DNA from: Leptolyngbyaceae cyanobacterium CSU_1_3
GTDB taxonomy: Bacteria; Cyanobacteriota; Cyanobacteriia; Leptolyngbyales; Leptolyngbyaceae
Reading direction: 5' to 3'
Length of the DNA stretch: 49,392 nucleotides
Assembly (NCBI GenBank): GCA_012034655.1
Contig: JAAUOZ010000013.1
Location: 1-49,392 of the forward strand
The first letter of the stretch is position 1. Every line of letters starts with the position of its first letter. Of the stretch, positions 28,474-38,905 are shown in pieces. The notes under the pieces are model-generated. The model ran no database searches. It was not told where the DNA came from and was given only the letters and a program-made list of their open reading frames with translations. The position numbers and the translations under genes were made by a program.

Positions 28474-29535
28474 CTACTCATGATCCTCTTCAATTCTCCC
28501 AACACCCGTTTTAGGATAATAACTCGCTAAAATCTGCTGATAAGCATAGCCTTTCTCTGCCAGGCCCAAGGCTCCTATCTGGCTCATTCCTTTGCCCTGA
28601 AAGGCTTCTATTACAATGTCATCTGATGCAGCATAGAGCGATTCCACAATGCCACCCCGGTAGCTGACAAACTCTCCCGCCGTCTCATCAACGGCTTTGC
28701 GCGTCGTTTCTGCCTCCGTTTTGATGCCGCTATACACCTGAAAATACTCATCTGACCCCATGTGATAGAGCGAATTGGCCGGGCGAAAATAATAGGTCAA
28801 TGCATAGGAACGCGCTGCAACAGCTTGAGCTTTGAGGGCTTGTTTGTGCCAACTGGGTGAAACTTCGCTGCCCACCACACTATGAAGATATTGTCGCAAG
28901 TTGACATAGTTAATCACCCGAAGCCGCCCTTTCTGCGACACCAACAAAAACCGTCCGTGGTAGGGTCGATCGCCCAAATACAAAACACCCCTGGCATCAG
29001 GCTCTACCCAAACGATCGCTGGAAGTTGCCAAGATCCAATATCCAAACCACCGCCACCCACCTGAACTGTATAGTTTTCTCCGGCAGAGAGCTTATGCAG
29101 CGATCGTCCTTTTTCATCTAACAGGGTCGCGCCTGCATTCGAGGCAATAGTCGAAGCGTTGCCATTCCCGATCGACACATGCATCTCAATAAAAGAATCG
29201 ACCGTCCCCCGCAGGGCAGCAAATTCTGCCTTGGCTTTTTGGTTAAGTGCAATCTGTTCTTTGGTCAAAGCAGCCGGATTGACAGGCTTAAGGGTCGGGC
29301 TGGCTTTGGCAATGGGCTGCGGTGATTTTGCAGGCTTGGGAGACGGGGGAATCGTTATAAGGGGTGATGGCAAGGGCGAAGGGGAGGAAGGCGATGCCGC
29401 AATAGATGGACTCGACTCAGGAAGCGGCGACTGCTGAGAATTGAGCGCCAGCCCTGTCAGAGGAATGACTCCCAAAAAGGGCAACAGAAGCCAGGGGCGC
29501 TGGTGTAGCCACTTAAAAAATTTTCGTCCGACCAT
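28474..29535 (-). CDS. SpoIID/LytB-domain protein (amidase enhancer type)
   Basis: This exported protein of about 353 residues has an N-terminal membrane segment (about 15-33) and a long Pro/Ser-rich linker (35-90). The SpoIID domain follows: GRLRVINYVNLRQYLHSVVG, then EVSPSWHKQALKAQAVAARS, which contains the family's catalytic-type glutamate, and YHMGSDEYFQVYSG. The end reads GKGMSQIGALGLAEKGYAYQ, a highly conserved closing motif. SpoIID itself cuts denuded peptidoglycan; cyanobacterial members are poorly characterised. ATG 29535 is used; a GTG one codon earlier is possible. Confidence 0.9.
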   Translation of the reverse strand: MVGRKFFKWLHQRPWLLLPFLGVIPLTGLALNSQQSPLPESSPSIAASPSSPSPLPSPLITIPPSPKPAKSPQPIAKASPTLKPVNPAALTKEQIALNQKAKAEFAALRGTVDSFIEMHVSIGNGNASTIASNAGATLLDEKGRSLHKLSAGENYTVQVGGGGLDIGSWQLPAIVWVEPDARGVLYLGDRPYHGRFLLVSQKGRLRVINYVNLRQYLHSVVGSEVSPSWHKQALKAQAVAARSYALTYYFRPANSLYHMGSDEYFQVYSGIKTEAETTRKAVDETAGEFVSYRGGIVESLYAASDDIVIEAFQGKGMSQIGALGLAEKGYAYQQILASYYPKTGVGRIEEDHE

Positions 29536-29856
29536 CACAACTTCCAGTTAGGTACATCTGGATTGTAGATCGCCGACGATCGGTCGAATCAGGAAAGGGT
29601 CATGTTGTAGAGGGGTGGAAGGTCAGCTAGATGAACAATCCAAACTCATCTCGATCGTTTGTTGATCTTTGCGATCAGTCTAATACTTCTTCCTCTAGGT
29701 GCATTTCAAGGAAATCACCTCGTCGAGGTTGGGGGGAAGTTAGGGTTTTCGCTGCTAGTGGTATTAATCGTTCGCTGGTTAACAGTTCTTTTCTCTGAAG
29801 CCAGACATCAGTAGATTGTGATGCTACCTTTGCCAGTGGACAATAGAGGTTTAACG
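29536..29856. other. Intergenic region, possible 55-codon frame only
   Basis: A reading frame at 29631-29798 (MNNPNSSRSF...) is rich in Ser and Arg, has no similarity I know and no good ribosome-binding site. I do not call it a gene. Promoters of spoIID-like and DUF6887 genes lie here. Confidence 0.35.
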
Positions 29857-30060
29857 ATGACAAAACCTGACTTTAGCCAAATGCCTCGCCAAGAACTGAG
29901 AGTATATACCCTGGCACATCGAGAGGAGGATGAAGCGATCGAAGCTTTGATTAGAGTGGGCAATCCCGATAGTGTAGTCTACCCATTTCTTCAAACGGAT
30001 GAGGACTTGAAAGCAATGGGAGAAATCCTTAAGAGAAAGCTGGGCGGAGGCGCAGTCTAA
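29857..30060 (+). CDS. Small cyanobacterial protein, DUF6887-like
   Basis: This protein has 67 residues from ATG 29857. The pattern MTKPDFSQMPRQELRVYTLAHREEDEAIEALI resembles the small cyanobacterial DUF6887 proteins (D/N-x-x-x-M, then EL..Y.L.HR.D..A). These are often found beside DUF6888 proteins. No such partner is visible on either side. Function is unknown. A longer reading from 29818 adds 13 residues without similarity. Confidence 0.65.
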   Translation: MTKPDFSQMPRQELRVYTLAHREEDEAIEALIRVGNPDSVVYPFLQTDEDLKAMGEILKRKLGGGAV

Positions 30061-30065
30061 CAATT

Positions 30066-30107
30066 CACGCTAACCATTCACTTAGACACGCTAACCATTC
30101 ACTTAGA
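30066..30107. repeat. 21-bp exact tandem duplication
   Basis: Two identical 21-base units (cacgctaaccattcacttag plus one a) follow the DUF6887 gene directly. An approximate inverse (gaattgttagcgtga) lies further on at about 30160-30178, so a stem is possible. Lies between convergent genes. Confidence 0.88.
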
Positions 30108-30214
30108 GTAGACTGACGAAAGATCTTGGCGTTGAGTCTCAGGTTGTTTGCAGCCGCTCAAGCGAATTGTTAGCGTGAGGAGCAAGGCGTTGGTGTGCTT
30201 TCGCTAGGCAGTGC

Positions 30215-31261
30215 CTAGGGGTAGAGCAGGATTTTGTAGGTGTCGGGGGTGGGTTTGGTAGCGCGATCGACGGCCGCCGACAGATCCTTGAGGGGGTAAC
30301 GATCGCTCACCAAAGCATCCACATCAATTTGGCGATTAAACACAATATCTGCCGCCAATGCTTGCACTCGATAGGAAGAACTGTAGCTTCCCATCAAGTC
30401 GATCTCTCGGCGATAGAGAATATTGGGATTAATGGGAATTTCTAACTCGTCAGGAAACTCAGCAAAGAAGAGAATCTTGCCACCTTTGCGGGTGCAATCC
30501 AACGCTTGAAAGAAGGCTTTGTCGCTAGGAACTGCCAAAATACTCACGTCTACGCCCATGCCCTGGGTCAGCGCCTGCACCTTTTGGGGTAGGTCAGCGT
30601 CGCGCGCATCAAACGCAGCACTCGCCCCCACACTCAGCGCTTTTTCGATCCGGGAGGGCATCAGGTCGGTGACGATCGCCTTCGCTCCAAAATACTTCAC
30701 CAGCATTGCAAACATTAGACCGATCGGACCCGCCCCGGTGATCAAAATCGTTTGCCCTGGAGAAATCTGAGCCTTTTTCACAGCTTTCAGGCAGCAATTG
30801 GTCGGCTCTACAAAGCTAGCTTGCTCGAAGGTAATAGCTTCTGGAATCTCGATCAGCCCGCCATTGCGAACAATGTGCCCCGGAACCTTCACATAGTCTG
30901 CAAAGCCGCCACCACTCGGAGCAAACCCCGCCGTCGTGGTGATATTTTTATAGACATCACACATAGAAAAATTTTCGTTCAAACAATAGGCGCAGTGCAT
31001 ACAGGGAATGTGGTGCAGCACAACCACCCGATCGCCCGTCTGCCACTTTTTGACTTCAGAGCCGATCGCGGCGATCGTTCCGGCCGTTTCGTGCCCAAAA
31101 ATTCGCGGCGGCTCATAAAGTGGATACTTGATCTTCTTGATGTCTGACTGGCACAAACCCACCACACGCACCTGCACCAACACTTCATCTGCCCCAATTT
31201 CAGGCAAAGGCACTTCTTCGTAACTTAGTTGATTAACCCCTCGAAACACCTGCGCTTTCAT
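30215..31261 (-). CDS. Zinc-dependent medium-chain alcohol/polyol dehydrogenase
   Basis: This 348-residue protein has the full MDR pattern. Catalytic zinc ligands are Cys37 (GLCQSD), His57-Glu58 (FGHETAG) and the Glu in SFVEPTNCC. The structural zinc cysteines are at 87, 90, 93 and 101. The NAD(P) fold has ILITGAGPIGLMFAML and then VTDLMPSRIEKA, where an acidic residue at the end of the second strand suggests NAD preference. This fits sorbitol/threonine dehydrogenase relatives. The substrate is not determinable. It is divergent from the FAD oxidoreductase, with only 86 bp between starts. Confidence 0.88.
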   Translation of the reverse strand: MKAQVFRGVNQLSYEEVPLPEIGADEVLVQVRVVGLCQSDIKKIKYPLYEPPRIFGHETAGTIAAIGSEVKKWQTGDRVVVLHHIPCMHCAYCLNENFSMCDVYKNITTTAGFAPSGGGFADYVKVPGHIVRNGGLIEIPEAITFEQASFVEPTNCCLKAVKKAQISPGQTILITGAGPIGLMFAMLVKYFGAKAIVTDLMPSRIEKALSVGASAAFDARDADLPQKVQALTQGMGVDVSILAVPSDKAFFQALDCTRKGGKILFFAEFPDELEIPINPNILYRREIDLMGSYSSSYRVQALAADIVFNRQIDVDALVSDRYPLKDLSAAVDRATKPTPDTYKILLYP

Positions 31262-31347
31262 GGCTCATTTCCTTCAAAACCCTTCGATAGTGACTGTACC
31301 ATTAGCAGTTAGCGATTCACCGACAGCCAATCAACCAGCCAAGCATC

Positions 31348-33113
31348 ATGCAAATTCTCAAGACTGACATACTCATAGTTGGTGGCGGCACAGGCGGAAC
31401 GGCCGCCGCTCTACAAGCTGCCCGCCGGGGTGCAAATACCATTCTGGTGAGCGAGTTTCCCTGGCTGGGAGGCATGTTGACCAGCGCTGGCGTGACGGCC
31501 CCAGACGGCAACGAATTGTTGGCGTTTCAGACGGGCATTTGGGGAGCGTTTTTGCAAGAATTGCAACACCGACAGCTAGAGGGGTTAGACAACGCCTGGG
31601 TTAGTTTTTTTACCTACGATCCGCGCATTGGGGCACAGATCTTCTCAGATTGGGTCGCCCAGTTGCCAAACCTGACTTGGATCTCAAAACAATTGCCCCT
31701 AGAAGTTCTCAGGCAAGCAAACCAAATCACAGGCATCCGATTTGCCGACTACACGATTTTCGCCAAAATCATTCTGGATGGCACTGAGTTAGGAGATTTG
31801 CTCGAATTAGGAGATGTGCCCTATCGCTGGGGGTGGGAGTTGCAGGCAGAATTTGCAGAACCGAGTGCCCCCCCTGAGCCAAATGCTCTGACGCAGCAGT
31901 ATCCCGTCCAAGCGCCAACTTGGGTAGTGGTGTTGCAAGGCTTCAAAACCGATGCACCCAAGATTCTGCCACCGCCCAATTATGATCCAAAGGCCTTCAC
32001 CGGAGCCTGGGAAGACCACGGGGCAGAGAAATTTTTGAACTACGGGCGGCTTCCGGGCGATCGCTGGATGATCAACTGGCCCATTCGCGGCAACGACTAC
32101 GGCGAAGGGGTAGAAAGACTGGTCGGCAACCAAGAGGCACGATCGCAATTTCACCAAGAAGCCCTCTGGCACACCCAGGGGTTTGCTCACTTTATCCAAT
32201 CCCAGTTGGGCCGTCGCTATGGTCTAGCCGAATCTATCTTTCCGAGCGCCACTCCTGCCTACGCCTTGCACCCCTACTATCGAGAAAGTCGCCGCCTCAG
32301 AGGACTCGCCACCGTGCGAGAACAAGACATCTTGCCCAAGGGGCAGGTCGCCCCTCTACCGATACGGACGATCGCCATCGGCTGCGACTATGCCGAAAAC
32401 TTCTGCCAATCGATCGCCATCGGCAACTACGCCAACGACCATCACTATCCCAGTGGCGACATCCCCCTACGACCCAAATCAATTCACTGGGGCGGCCGCT
32501 GGACGGGCACTCCCTTTACCCTGCCCTACGGCTGTCTCGTCCCTCAAACCACGGACGGCTTCTTGGTCTGTGAGAAAATATCTCGGTCTCTCACATTGCC
32601 AATGGAGCCACCCGACTGCAACCCCTCGTATTAGCGATCGGACAAGCCGCAGGAATGGCCGCTGCGCTGTGTATCGAGCAACAGTGTCAGCCGCGAGACC
32701 TGCCCGTGCGATCGCTGCAAACTGCTTTGCTACAAGACCCGATCGCCCCGGCGGCCGTCGTTCCTCTCTTCAACCTGCCACCCAACCATCCCGATTGGCG
32801 CTTCTGGCAGCACTATTACTTAGATCATCCAGAATCCTACGCTAACACTGGCTACTGCCCCATTGAGCCGTTCAACTCACGCCCGATCGCTCCATCACAG
32901 GCCTTCTCTGGTAGGTTTCAGCGTCACGCCGATCAAGACTACAGCATCACATTGAGTGTGCCGTCTGAGCGATTGGGGAAAACTCTGAAGCTCGTCACTC
33001 TAGACGCTGCGATCGATCACCATCTCAAAGGCAAAGTTTCGGGACAAATACTTAGCTTTTCTGGTAAACTAAATTACTCAGGAAATTGGATTACCGTAGA
33101 AACGCTTAAGTAA
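31348..33113 (+). CDS. FAD-dependent oxidoreductase (frameshifted at 32575-32578)
   Basis: The protein has about 588 residues after correction. It starts with an FAD-binding fold (DILIVGGGTGGTAAALQAAR, then LVSEFPWLGGMLTSAG). ILDGTELGDLLELG and the later IPLRPKSIHWGG are typical of the FAD_oxidored family of proteins with uncharacterised substrates. The first frame runs to 32634 but loses its sense after GFLVCEK. One frame over it continues ISVSHIANGATRLQPLVL and IGQAAGMAAALC, the conserved end of the FAD site. Restoring one A in the A4 run at 32575-32578 gives VCEKNISVSHIANG, the usual motif. A C-terminal 120-residue beta-like domain follows. The substrate is unknown. Confidence 0.82.
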
Positions 33114-33219
33114 ATTTTCTGGATTTACACCGCAGGCAAACCCTCTCAGCATTGGGTAGGCGACACTACGTAAATTCAAAAAGTCACATCAGTTTTTCCT
33201 GATGGCACGTCGGGGGGTC

Positions 33220-33240
33220 TGTACTTAGTGAATAGGTACA
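33220..33240. promoter_or_regulatory. Short inverted repeat upstream of patX
   Basis: tgtac and gtaca are separated by 11 bases, ending 19 bases before the patX start. It may be an operator or part of the promoter region. I cannot match it to a known cyanobacterial regulator; it does not fit the NtcA spacing. Confidence 0.3.
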
Positions 33241-33259
33241 CCGAAACAGACTCATTCCT

Positions 33260-33460
33260 ATGCGCTCTCAAACTTCTGTTACTTTGGTAAGTCTGCTGAT
33301 TGCTTCCGTCGCCGTTGGGCTTCAACAAGTTGAGTATCGTCTATCAGGGCTGAAGACCTTATTCGTTCAGCCGTTTATCCCCTCCGACAGCTATCTCTGC
33401 CACCGGGGAAGTGGGCGGTTCGAGAACAAACCGACCCTGCCCCTCGCTGCTCACGCTTAA
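33260..33460 (+). CDS. patX: PatX-like HetR-inhibitor precursor containing RGSGR
   Basis: This 66-residue peptide has a basic start (MRSQTS), a hydrophobic segment (VTLVSLLIASVAVGL, 7-21) that looks like a signal sequence, and RGSGR at residues 49-53 preceded by Cys-His (YLCHRGSGR; codons 33404-33418). RGSGR is the pentapeptide with which PatS and related peptides bind HetR and block its DNA binding. PatX proteins are defined by a signal-like N-terminus and a late HRGSGR, and their gene often lies next to hetR. Here hetR starts 443 bp downstream on the same strand. A further 13 residues follow the motif. Automated annotation would probably miss or mislabel this gene. Processing site and export are inferred. 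Confidence 0.85.
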   Translation: MRSQTSVTLVSLLIASVAVGLQQVEYRLSGLKTLFVQPFIPSDSYLCHRGSGRFENKPTLPLAAHA

Positions 33461-34806
<1,346 letters not shown>

Positions 34807-35267
34807 GAGATTTCTAGCAAACCAGTGACCCGCTGTCTTCGACTTCGCTCAGGGCAAAGGTTAGAAGGTCATCTCTTTTTTAGAAATCGCCTTAGGATCA
34901 TGAATGAAACCCAGTGAAGCGGCGCTCTCGGCTGTTGCAGTCAGGCAAGATGCCCGACCCACACAGGTCTCGGAGTCATTGAATCCACGATCCTTAAAGC
35001 AGAAACAGAGTACTTGAGAGAGACGTGACGATCGTCAGAAAATGAAAAGATAACGAGCATCTCTGAAAAAATGCTTTATGTAACGTAGGATCTTGCTTGC
35101 TGTAAATTTTTGGATGACGGTAGAAGTATCCCTCTATGCCTGTTTTGGCTTTTTGGGGGCTTTTCGAGGATTTTTCGGGCAATCCCTCTAGGGTTCTACC
35201 CAATACAACCCGCCCCAGAAAATTTAGAGATAAAATTTCCTACTGCTAAAACATGGACTAATTTGGC
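34807..35267. other. Intergenic region between hetR and the Anbu gene
   Basis: Contains a fragment of the TTCGACTTCGCTCA repeat at about 34838-34852. No gene or clear terminator is seen. A minus-strand frame at 34994-35203 looks like chance. Confidence 0.4.
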
Positions 35268-36050
35268 ATGACATATTGCCTTGGAATTCTCACTGGCAAC
35301 GGTTTGGTGATGGCAGCCGACTCGCGCACCAACGCTGGAGTCGATTATGTGTCTACTCACCAAAAGCTGTTTAACTTCTCACTGCCAGGCGAACGGGTAA
35401 TTTTTCTGAGCACCTCTGGTAATCTCTCGGTGACACAATCAGTGTTGACGCTGATTCGGCGCGACTGCAAAGTTGGAGAGGTGAGTGTGCAAACCTTGCC
35501 TAGCCTCTATGAAGTAGCGCGGTATGTGGGCGACAAGATGCGACAGATTCAAGCACAGGATCGATCGTGGCTCGAAAAAGATGGCATCGACTTCAAATGC
35601 AATTTCTTATTGGGTGGTCAGATCAAAGGTGAAGAACCCTCGCTGTATCTGATTTATAGCCAGGGAAATTTCATTCAAGCGTCTCAAGCTACGCCGTTTT
35701 TGCAAATTGGCGAGGCGAAATACGGCAAACCGATTCTCGATCGTGTCCTCAGCTTTGAGACCTCCCTCGAAGCAGCGGCCAAATGCGCCTTGCTGTCGAT
35801 CGATTCCACGATGAAATCTAATATTTCAGTAGGGCCACCTATTAATTTGGTGATGTATCAGACCGATAGCTTTCAGGTTGAGCACGAACTCTGCTTGCAG
35901 CCTGATGCCCCCTACCTGACACAGATTCGCCGATTTTGGGAGAGCTATCTCAACGAAGCCTTCGAGCGAATGCCAAATGTAGACTGGCAACACCCCTTAG
36001 CCGCCCAGCCCTTAGAAGATAAACTGACTCGTTGCAAAGCGTTAGAGTAA
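35268..36050 (+). CDS. Anbu, proteasome-like protease homologue
   Basis: This 260-residue protein has a proteasome beta-subunit fold. After removal of Met1, Thr2 (MTYCLGILTGNG) becomes the N-terminal threonine that serves as nucleophile in this superfamily. AADSRTNAGVDYVSTHQKLF carries the conserved Asp-Ser and Lys. CNFLLGGQI and GEAKYGKPILDRVL are typical of the bacterial Anbu (ancestral beta subunit, also BPH) group. Anbu usually lies with a transglutaminase-like protein, an alpha-E protein and an ATP-grasp protein. The first two are encoded at 42324-43196 and 43753-44706, about 6-9 kb away on the other strand. It is thought to act in the cytoplasm, perhaps releasing or trimming a peptide product; this is unproven. 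Confidence 0.9.
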   Translation: MTYCLGILTGNGLVMAADSRTNAGVDYVSTHQKLFNFSLPGERVIFLSTSGNLSVTQSVLTLIRRDCKVGEVSVQTLPSLYEVARYVGDKMRQIQAQDRSWLEKDGIDFKCNFLLGGQIKGEEPSLYLIYSQGNFIQASQATPFLQIGEAKYGKPILDRVLSFETSLEAAAKCALLSIDSTMKSNISVGPPINLVMYQTDSFQVEHELCLQPDAPYLTQIRRFWESYLNEAFERMPNVDWQHPLAAQPLEDKLTRCKALE

Positions 36051-36639
36051 GTTTATCAAATCTTCATAAAAAACGTCCGAATCGTAAAATTACTGACAGG
36101 CTTTACACTTAGAAAAACTTTTCTCTGCCTAAACTAGTACTTTACCTTTAGAATCTACGTCGTCTGTCTAGGCTTCGCACGATTAGCTGTTTTCGTGGTT
36201 TTGATGTTTTTGCATCCCAGTGTTCTGCATCTCAATTGCAGATCCCTACTGCTTCAGACTTCGGCGTAAATGCGCCCAGCATCAGATAAACGTAGATTCA
36301 ACTTCCGGTCAAGTCCAGCACTTTTTAGCTTCAAAATTAGCGTTTCAGTGAATGTTACCCCTTTGGCTAGCCTCAGTGCCTTGAGCTTCAATCGTTAGAA
36401 ACCGCATTCATCATTGATATTTTTTCTTGGTTAGACGATTCGCGTGCATACTACCCCTTCTCGCCTCTCCTGTTTACAACTCAGTTCTGTAAACCATTTT
36501 CTAAGGGCTAACCCCAGACAGATCTTGGGACTAGCGATCGTTCGATCGGTCTGGCGCGACCCTGCGAAATGGTCTCTACTGCCTTGTAAGTTGATTTTGT
36601 GAGTCGATCAGTTACCTATGAAGACCTCGGAGATACTCA
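36051..36639. other. 589-bp intergenic region, no gene seen
   Basis: No open frame of note, no repeat of the families found elsewhere and no clear hairpin. It is long for this genome and must contain the promoter of the EAL-HlyD gene; an untranslated regulatory leader is possible but I cannot show one. Confidence 0.35.
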
Positions 36640-38690
36640 GTGATTGCCAGCGAAATTTTCGACCTTAAGAAGTTAGAGAAAAAACAGCGCTCGACTGTTT
36701 TAGATGTGGCTCAGGTTGAGCTTTGGTTTCAGCCTAGCTATGCGCTTCATCCCCCAGCCACCCTGCATCAAGAAGTCCTGTTGCGATGGCGAGACTCTCA
36801 GCAGCAGCTTCAGCTTCCGCAAGACTTTTTGGCGCAGGTCGATGAAGCAGGCATGACGCGACAACTCGATCGCTTTGTGCTCAGTCAGACGGTTGAAATT
36901 CTCAAGCGCCACCCAGACCTGTCTCTCTCAGTCAATCTTTTTAAAGACGCAATCTACGACACTCGCCTGACCCAAGACTTGCAGGAGACGCTCCACCAGG
37001 TAGGTGTCAATCCCCAACGTCTGAGTGTCGAATTGACCGAGGGGGCGATCGTCCAAGATTTTGGCGCAGCTTTGACGCTAATTCAACAATTTAAAGCGAT
37101 CGGCGTGGGGGTGGTGCTCGACGATTTTGTGGGCAGCCATCTCTCGATTCACGAATGCAAGCAACTCCCGGTCAATTGGGTGAAGGTGAATGGTCAACTG
37201 ATTCAAGATTTCACCCATCATTTTGCGGCTCAGGCATTGATTCAGGCAATTTTGGCGGCGAGTCATGAGTTGGGGCATGCGATCGCCAAATCAGTGACAG
37301 ATCAGGCAACCTTGCAATCGGTGCAGACGATCGGCTTTGCCTATGCTCAGGGAAATTATTTCCACGAACCCAGCCCTACGCCGATTTTGCTGCCGCCCAC
37401 GTCGCCTATTCTGTTGCCAGAAGCCACCCCAACGGCGATCGATACGCCGCCGACTCGTTCTTGGAGAAGAATTGGCATCGCCCTAACCCTGCTGGGCTTG
37501 GGGGCTGCCGCCTGCACCGCTGCGGCCGCGGTTGCTAACTATCGCCTCAACCATATCGTGGCAGAAGGCGGGCAGATTAACGGACGAGTCACCCAGATAC
37601 AAGCGCCGATCTCAGGCAAACTTAGGGAATTTTATGCCCAGCCGGGGGCCGTGGTGCGATCGGGTCAAGTCTTGGCGCGAATTCGTCGCAGCCCCCAGGA
37701 AGAACAAAGCCTGCTGACCCTAGAGGGCGAGATTCGGGCGAATGAAGCCCAACTGCTGGCAGCGCGTAATTCTCTGGCCACCTTTCAGGCCCAACTGGCT
37801 GGGTTGGGCGCTCAAGATCAAAGCGTTCGCACGGTTGATGTCAGCTTGGCAGAAAAAGAAGTCAGTCAAAAACAAGCGGCGATCGCGTCTCTGAGTCATA
37901 GAGCACGGGCTGCCCAGCTTGAATATCAGCGCTATCGCGCCTTGGCAGCAGAGGGGGCAATCACGCGCCAAAAAGCGGACGAGTTAGAGTTGGTGTGGCG
38001 ATCGCTTCAGGCAGATGTGGATCAGGCAAAGGCAGCCTCAGCCTCGGCGCAGGCTTCCCTTCAGGCATCACAGGAGGGAATTGCCAGCAGCAAAACGGCC
38101 GCCGCTACGTCTCTCGCCGACCAGCGAGCCAAACTGAGCCAAACCATCCAAGAACAGTCGATCGCGGTCAACACGCTGCAAGCCAAGCTTGTCGGCAACC
38201 AGCAAAAGCTGAAGCAAGCACGATCGCTCTACAACAGCCAGCAAGATGCCGAGGTCAAAGCGCCTTTGCAAGGAGTTATTTATACGACTCAGCACGATCG
38301 CGGTGGGCAGGTCAACCTGAGCGAACCGATGATTACCCTTCTCGACTGCAACAATCTCTGGGCAGAAGCGGTGTTGCCAGCGAGCCAGGCTGGCAACCTA
38401 GATACACAACAGTCTGTGCAGGTGCAACTTGTAGGCAAGTCGGAAAAACTCACGGGACGGGTGGCGATGATTCAGCCGATCGGCAGTAGTGGGGCGCAAC
38501 CGATGCTGCGATCGCAACCGGGGCAAACCGAAGCTCTGCCGCCTGCAATTCCGCTCAATGTAGCGGGGCAACCGTTGGTGAGGGTGATGGTTGAGATTCC
38601 GCCACCGCCGGAGTATGGTCAGGCTCAACGCTTCTGTGGTTGGGGCAGTCGGTGCGGATGACGTTTGTTAAAAAGGCGATCGGGCTTTAG
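36640..38690 (+). CDS. EAL-domain / HlyD membrane-fusion hybrid (Alg44-like layout; frameshifted near its end)
   Basis: The start is GTG 36640 with cggag 7 bases upstream; about 683 residues after correction. Residues 20-245 form an EAL domain. It keeps EVLLRW (45-50), ELTEG (131-135), DDF (161-163), Lys182 and QGNYF, but the AEGVE motif is AKSVT (216-220), so its catalytic glutamate is lost. A Pro-rich linker and one transmembrane helix (277-299) follow. The rest is a HlyD-type membrane fusion protein: a lipoyl half (ISGKLREFYAQPGAVVRSGQ), a long coiled coil rich in Ala and Gln (345-525), and AEVKAPLQGVIY. The frame ends early at 38661 (RFCGWGSRCG). One frame over it reads LWLGQSVRMTFVKKAIGL, the usual HlyD end, so one base is missing at about 38625-38634. 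It resembles Alg44 with the PilZ domain replaced by an EAL domain. Confidence 0.85.
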
Positions 38691-38905
38691 TAGGGATGGG
38701 GGCTGCGCGAGCAGGGTGAAAAACCTGAATTGCCCTCACCTCAACTTCTCTAAACACTCGGCTTCTCTATACATTCTCTATACATTTAGGGCGGAAGATC
38801 TCGTTCTGACCCTCCTTCTTTGGGTGAGCAGAGTTGGAGATCGGAAGGGCGATCGGGCTTGCCTGGCTGGTTTGATGGTGTTTTTGGTGGATCTTGAGAG
38901 TCGTG

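Noticed and set aside
29631..29798. 55-codon frame MNNPNSSRSF... upstream of the DUF6887 gene, considered as a DUF6888 partner
   Set aside because: Its sequence does not resemble DUF6888 and has a Ser/Arg-rich random look.
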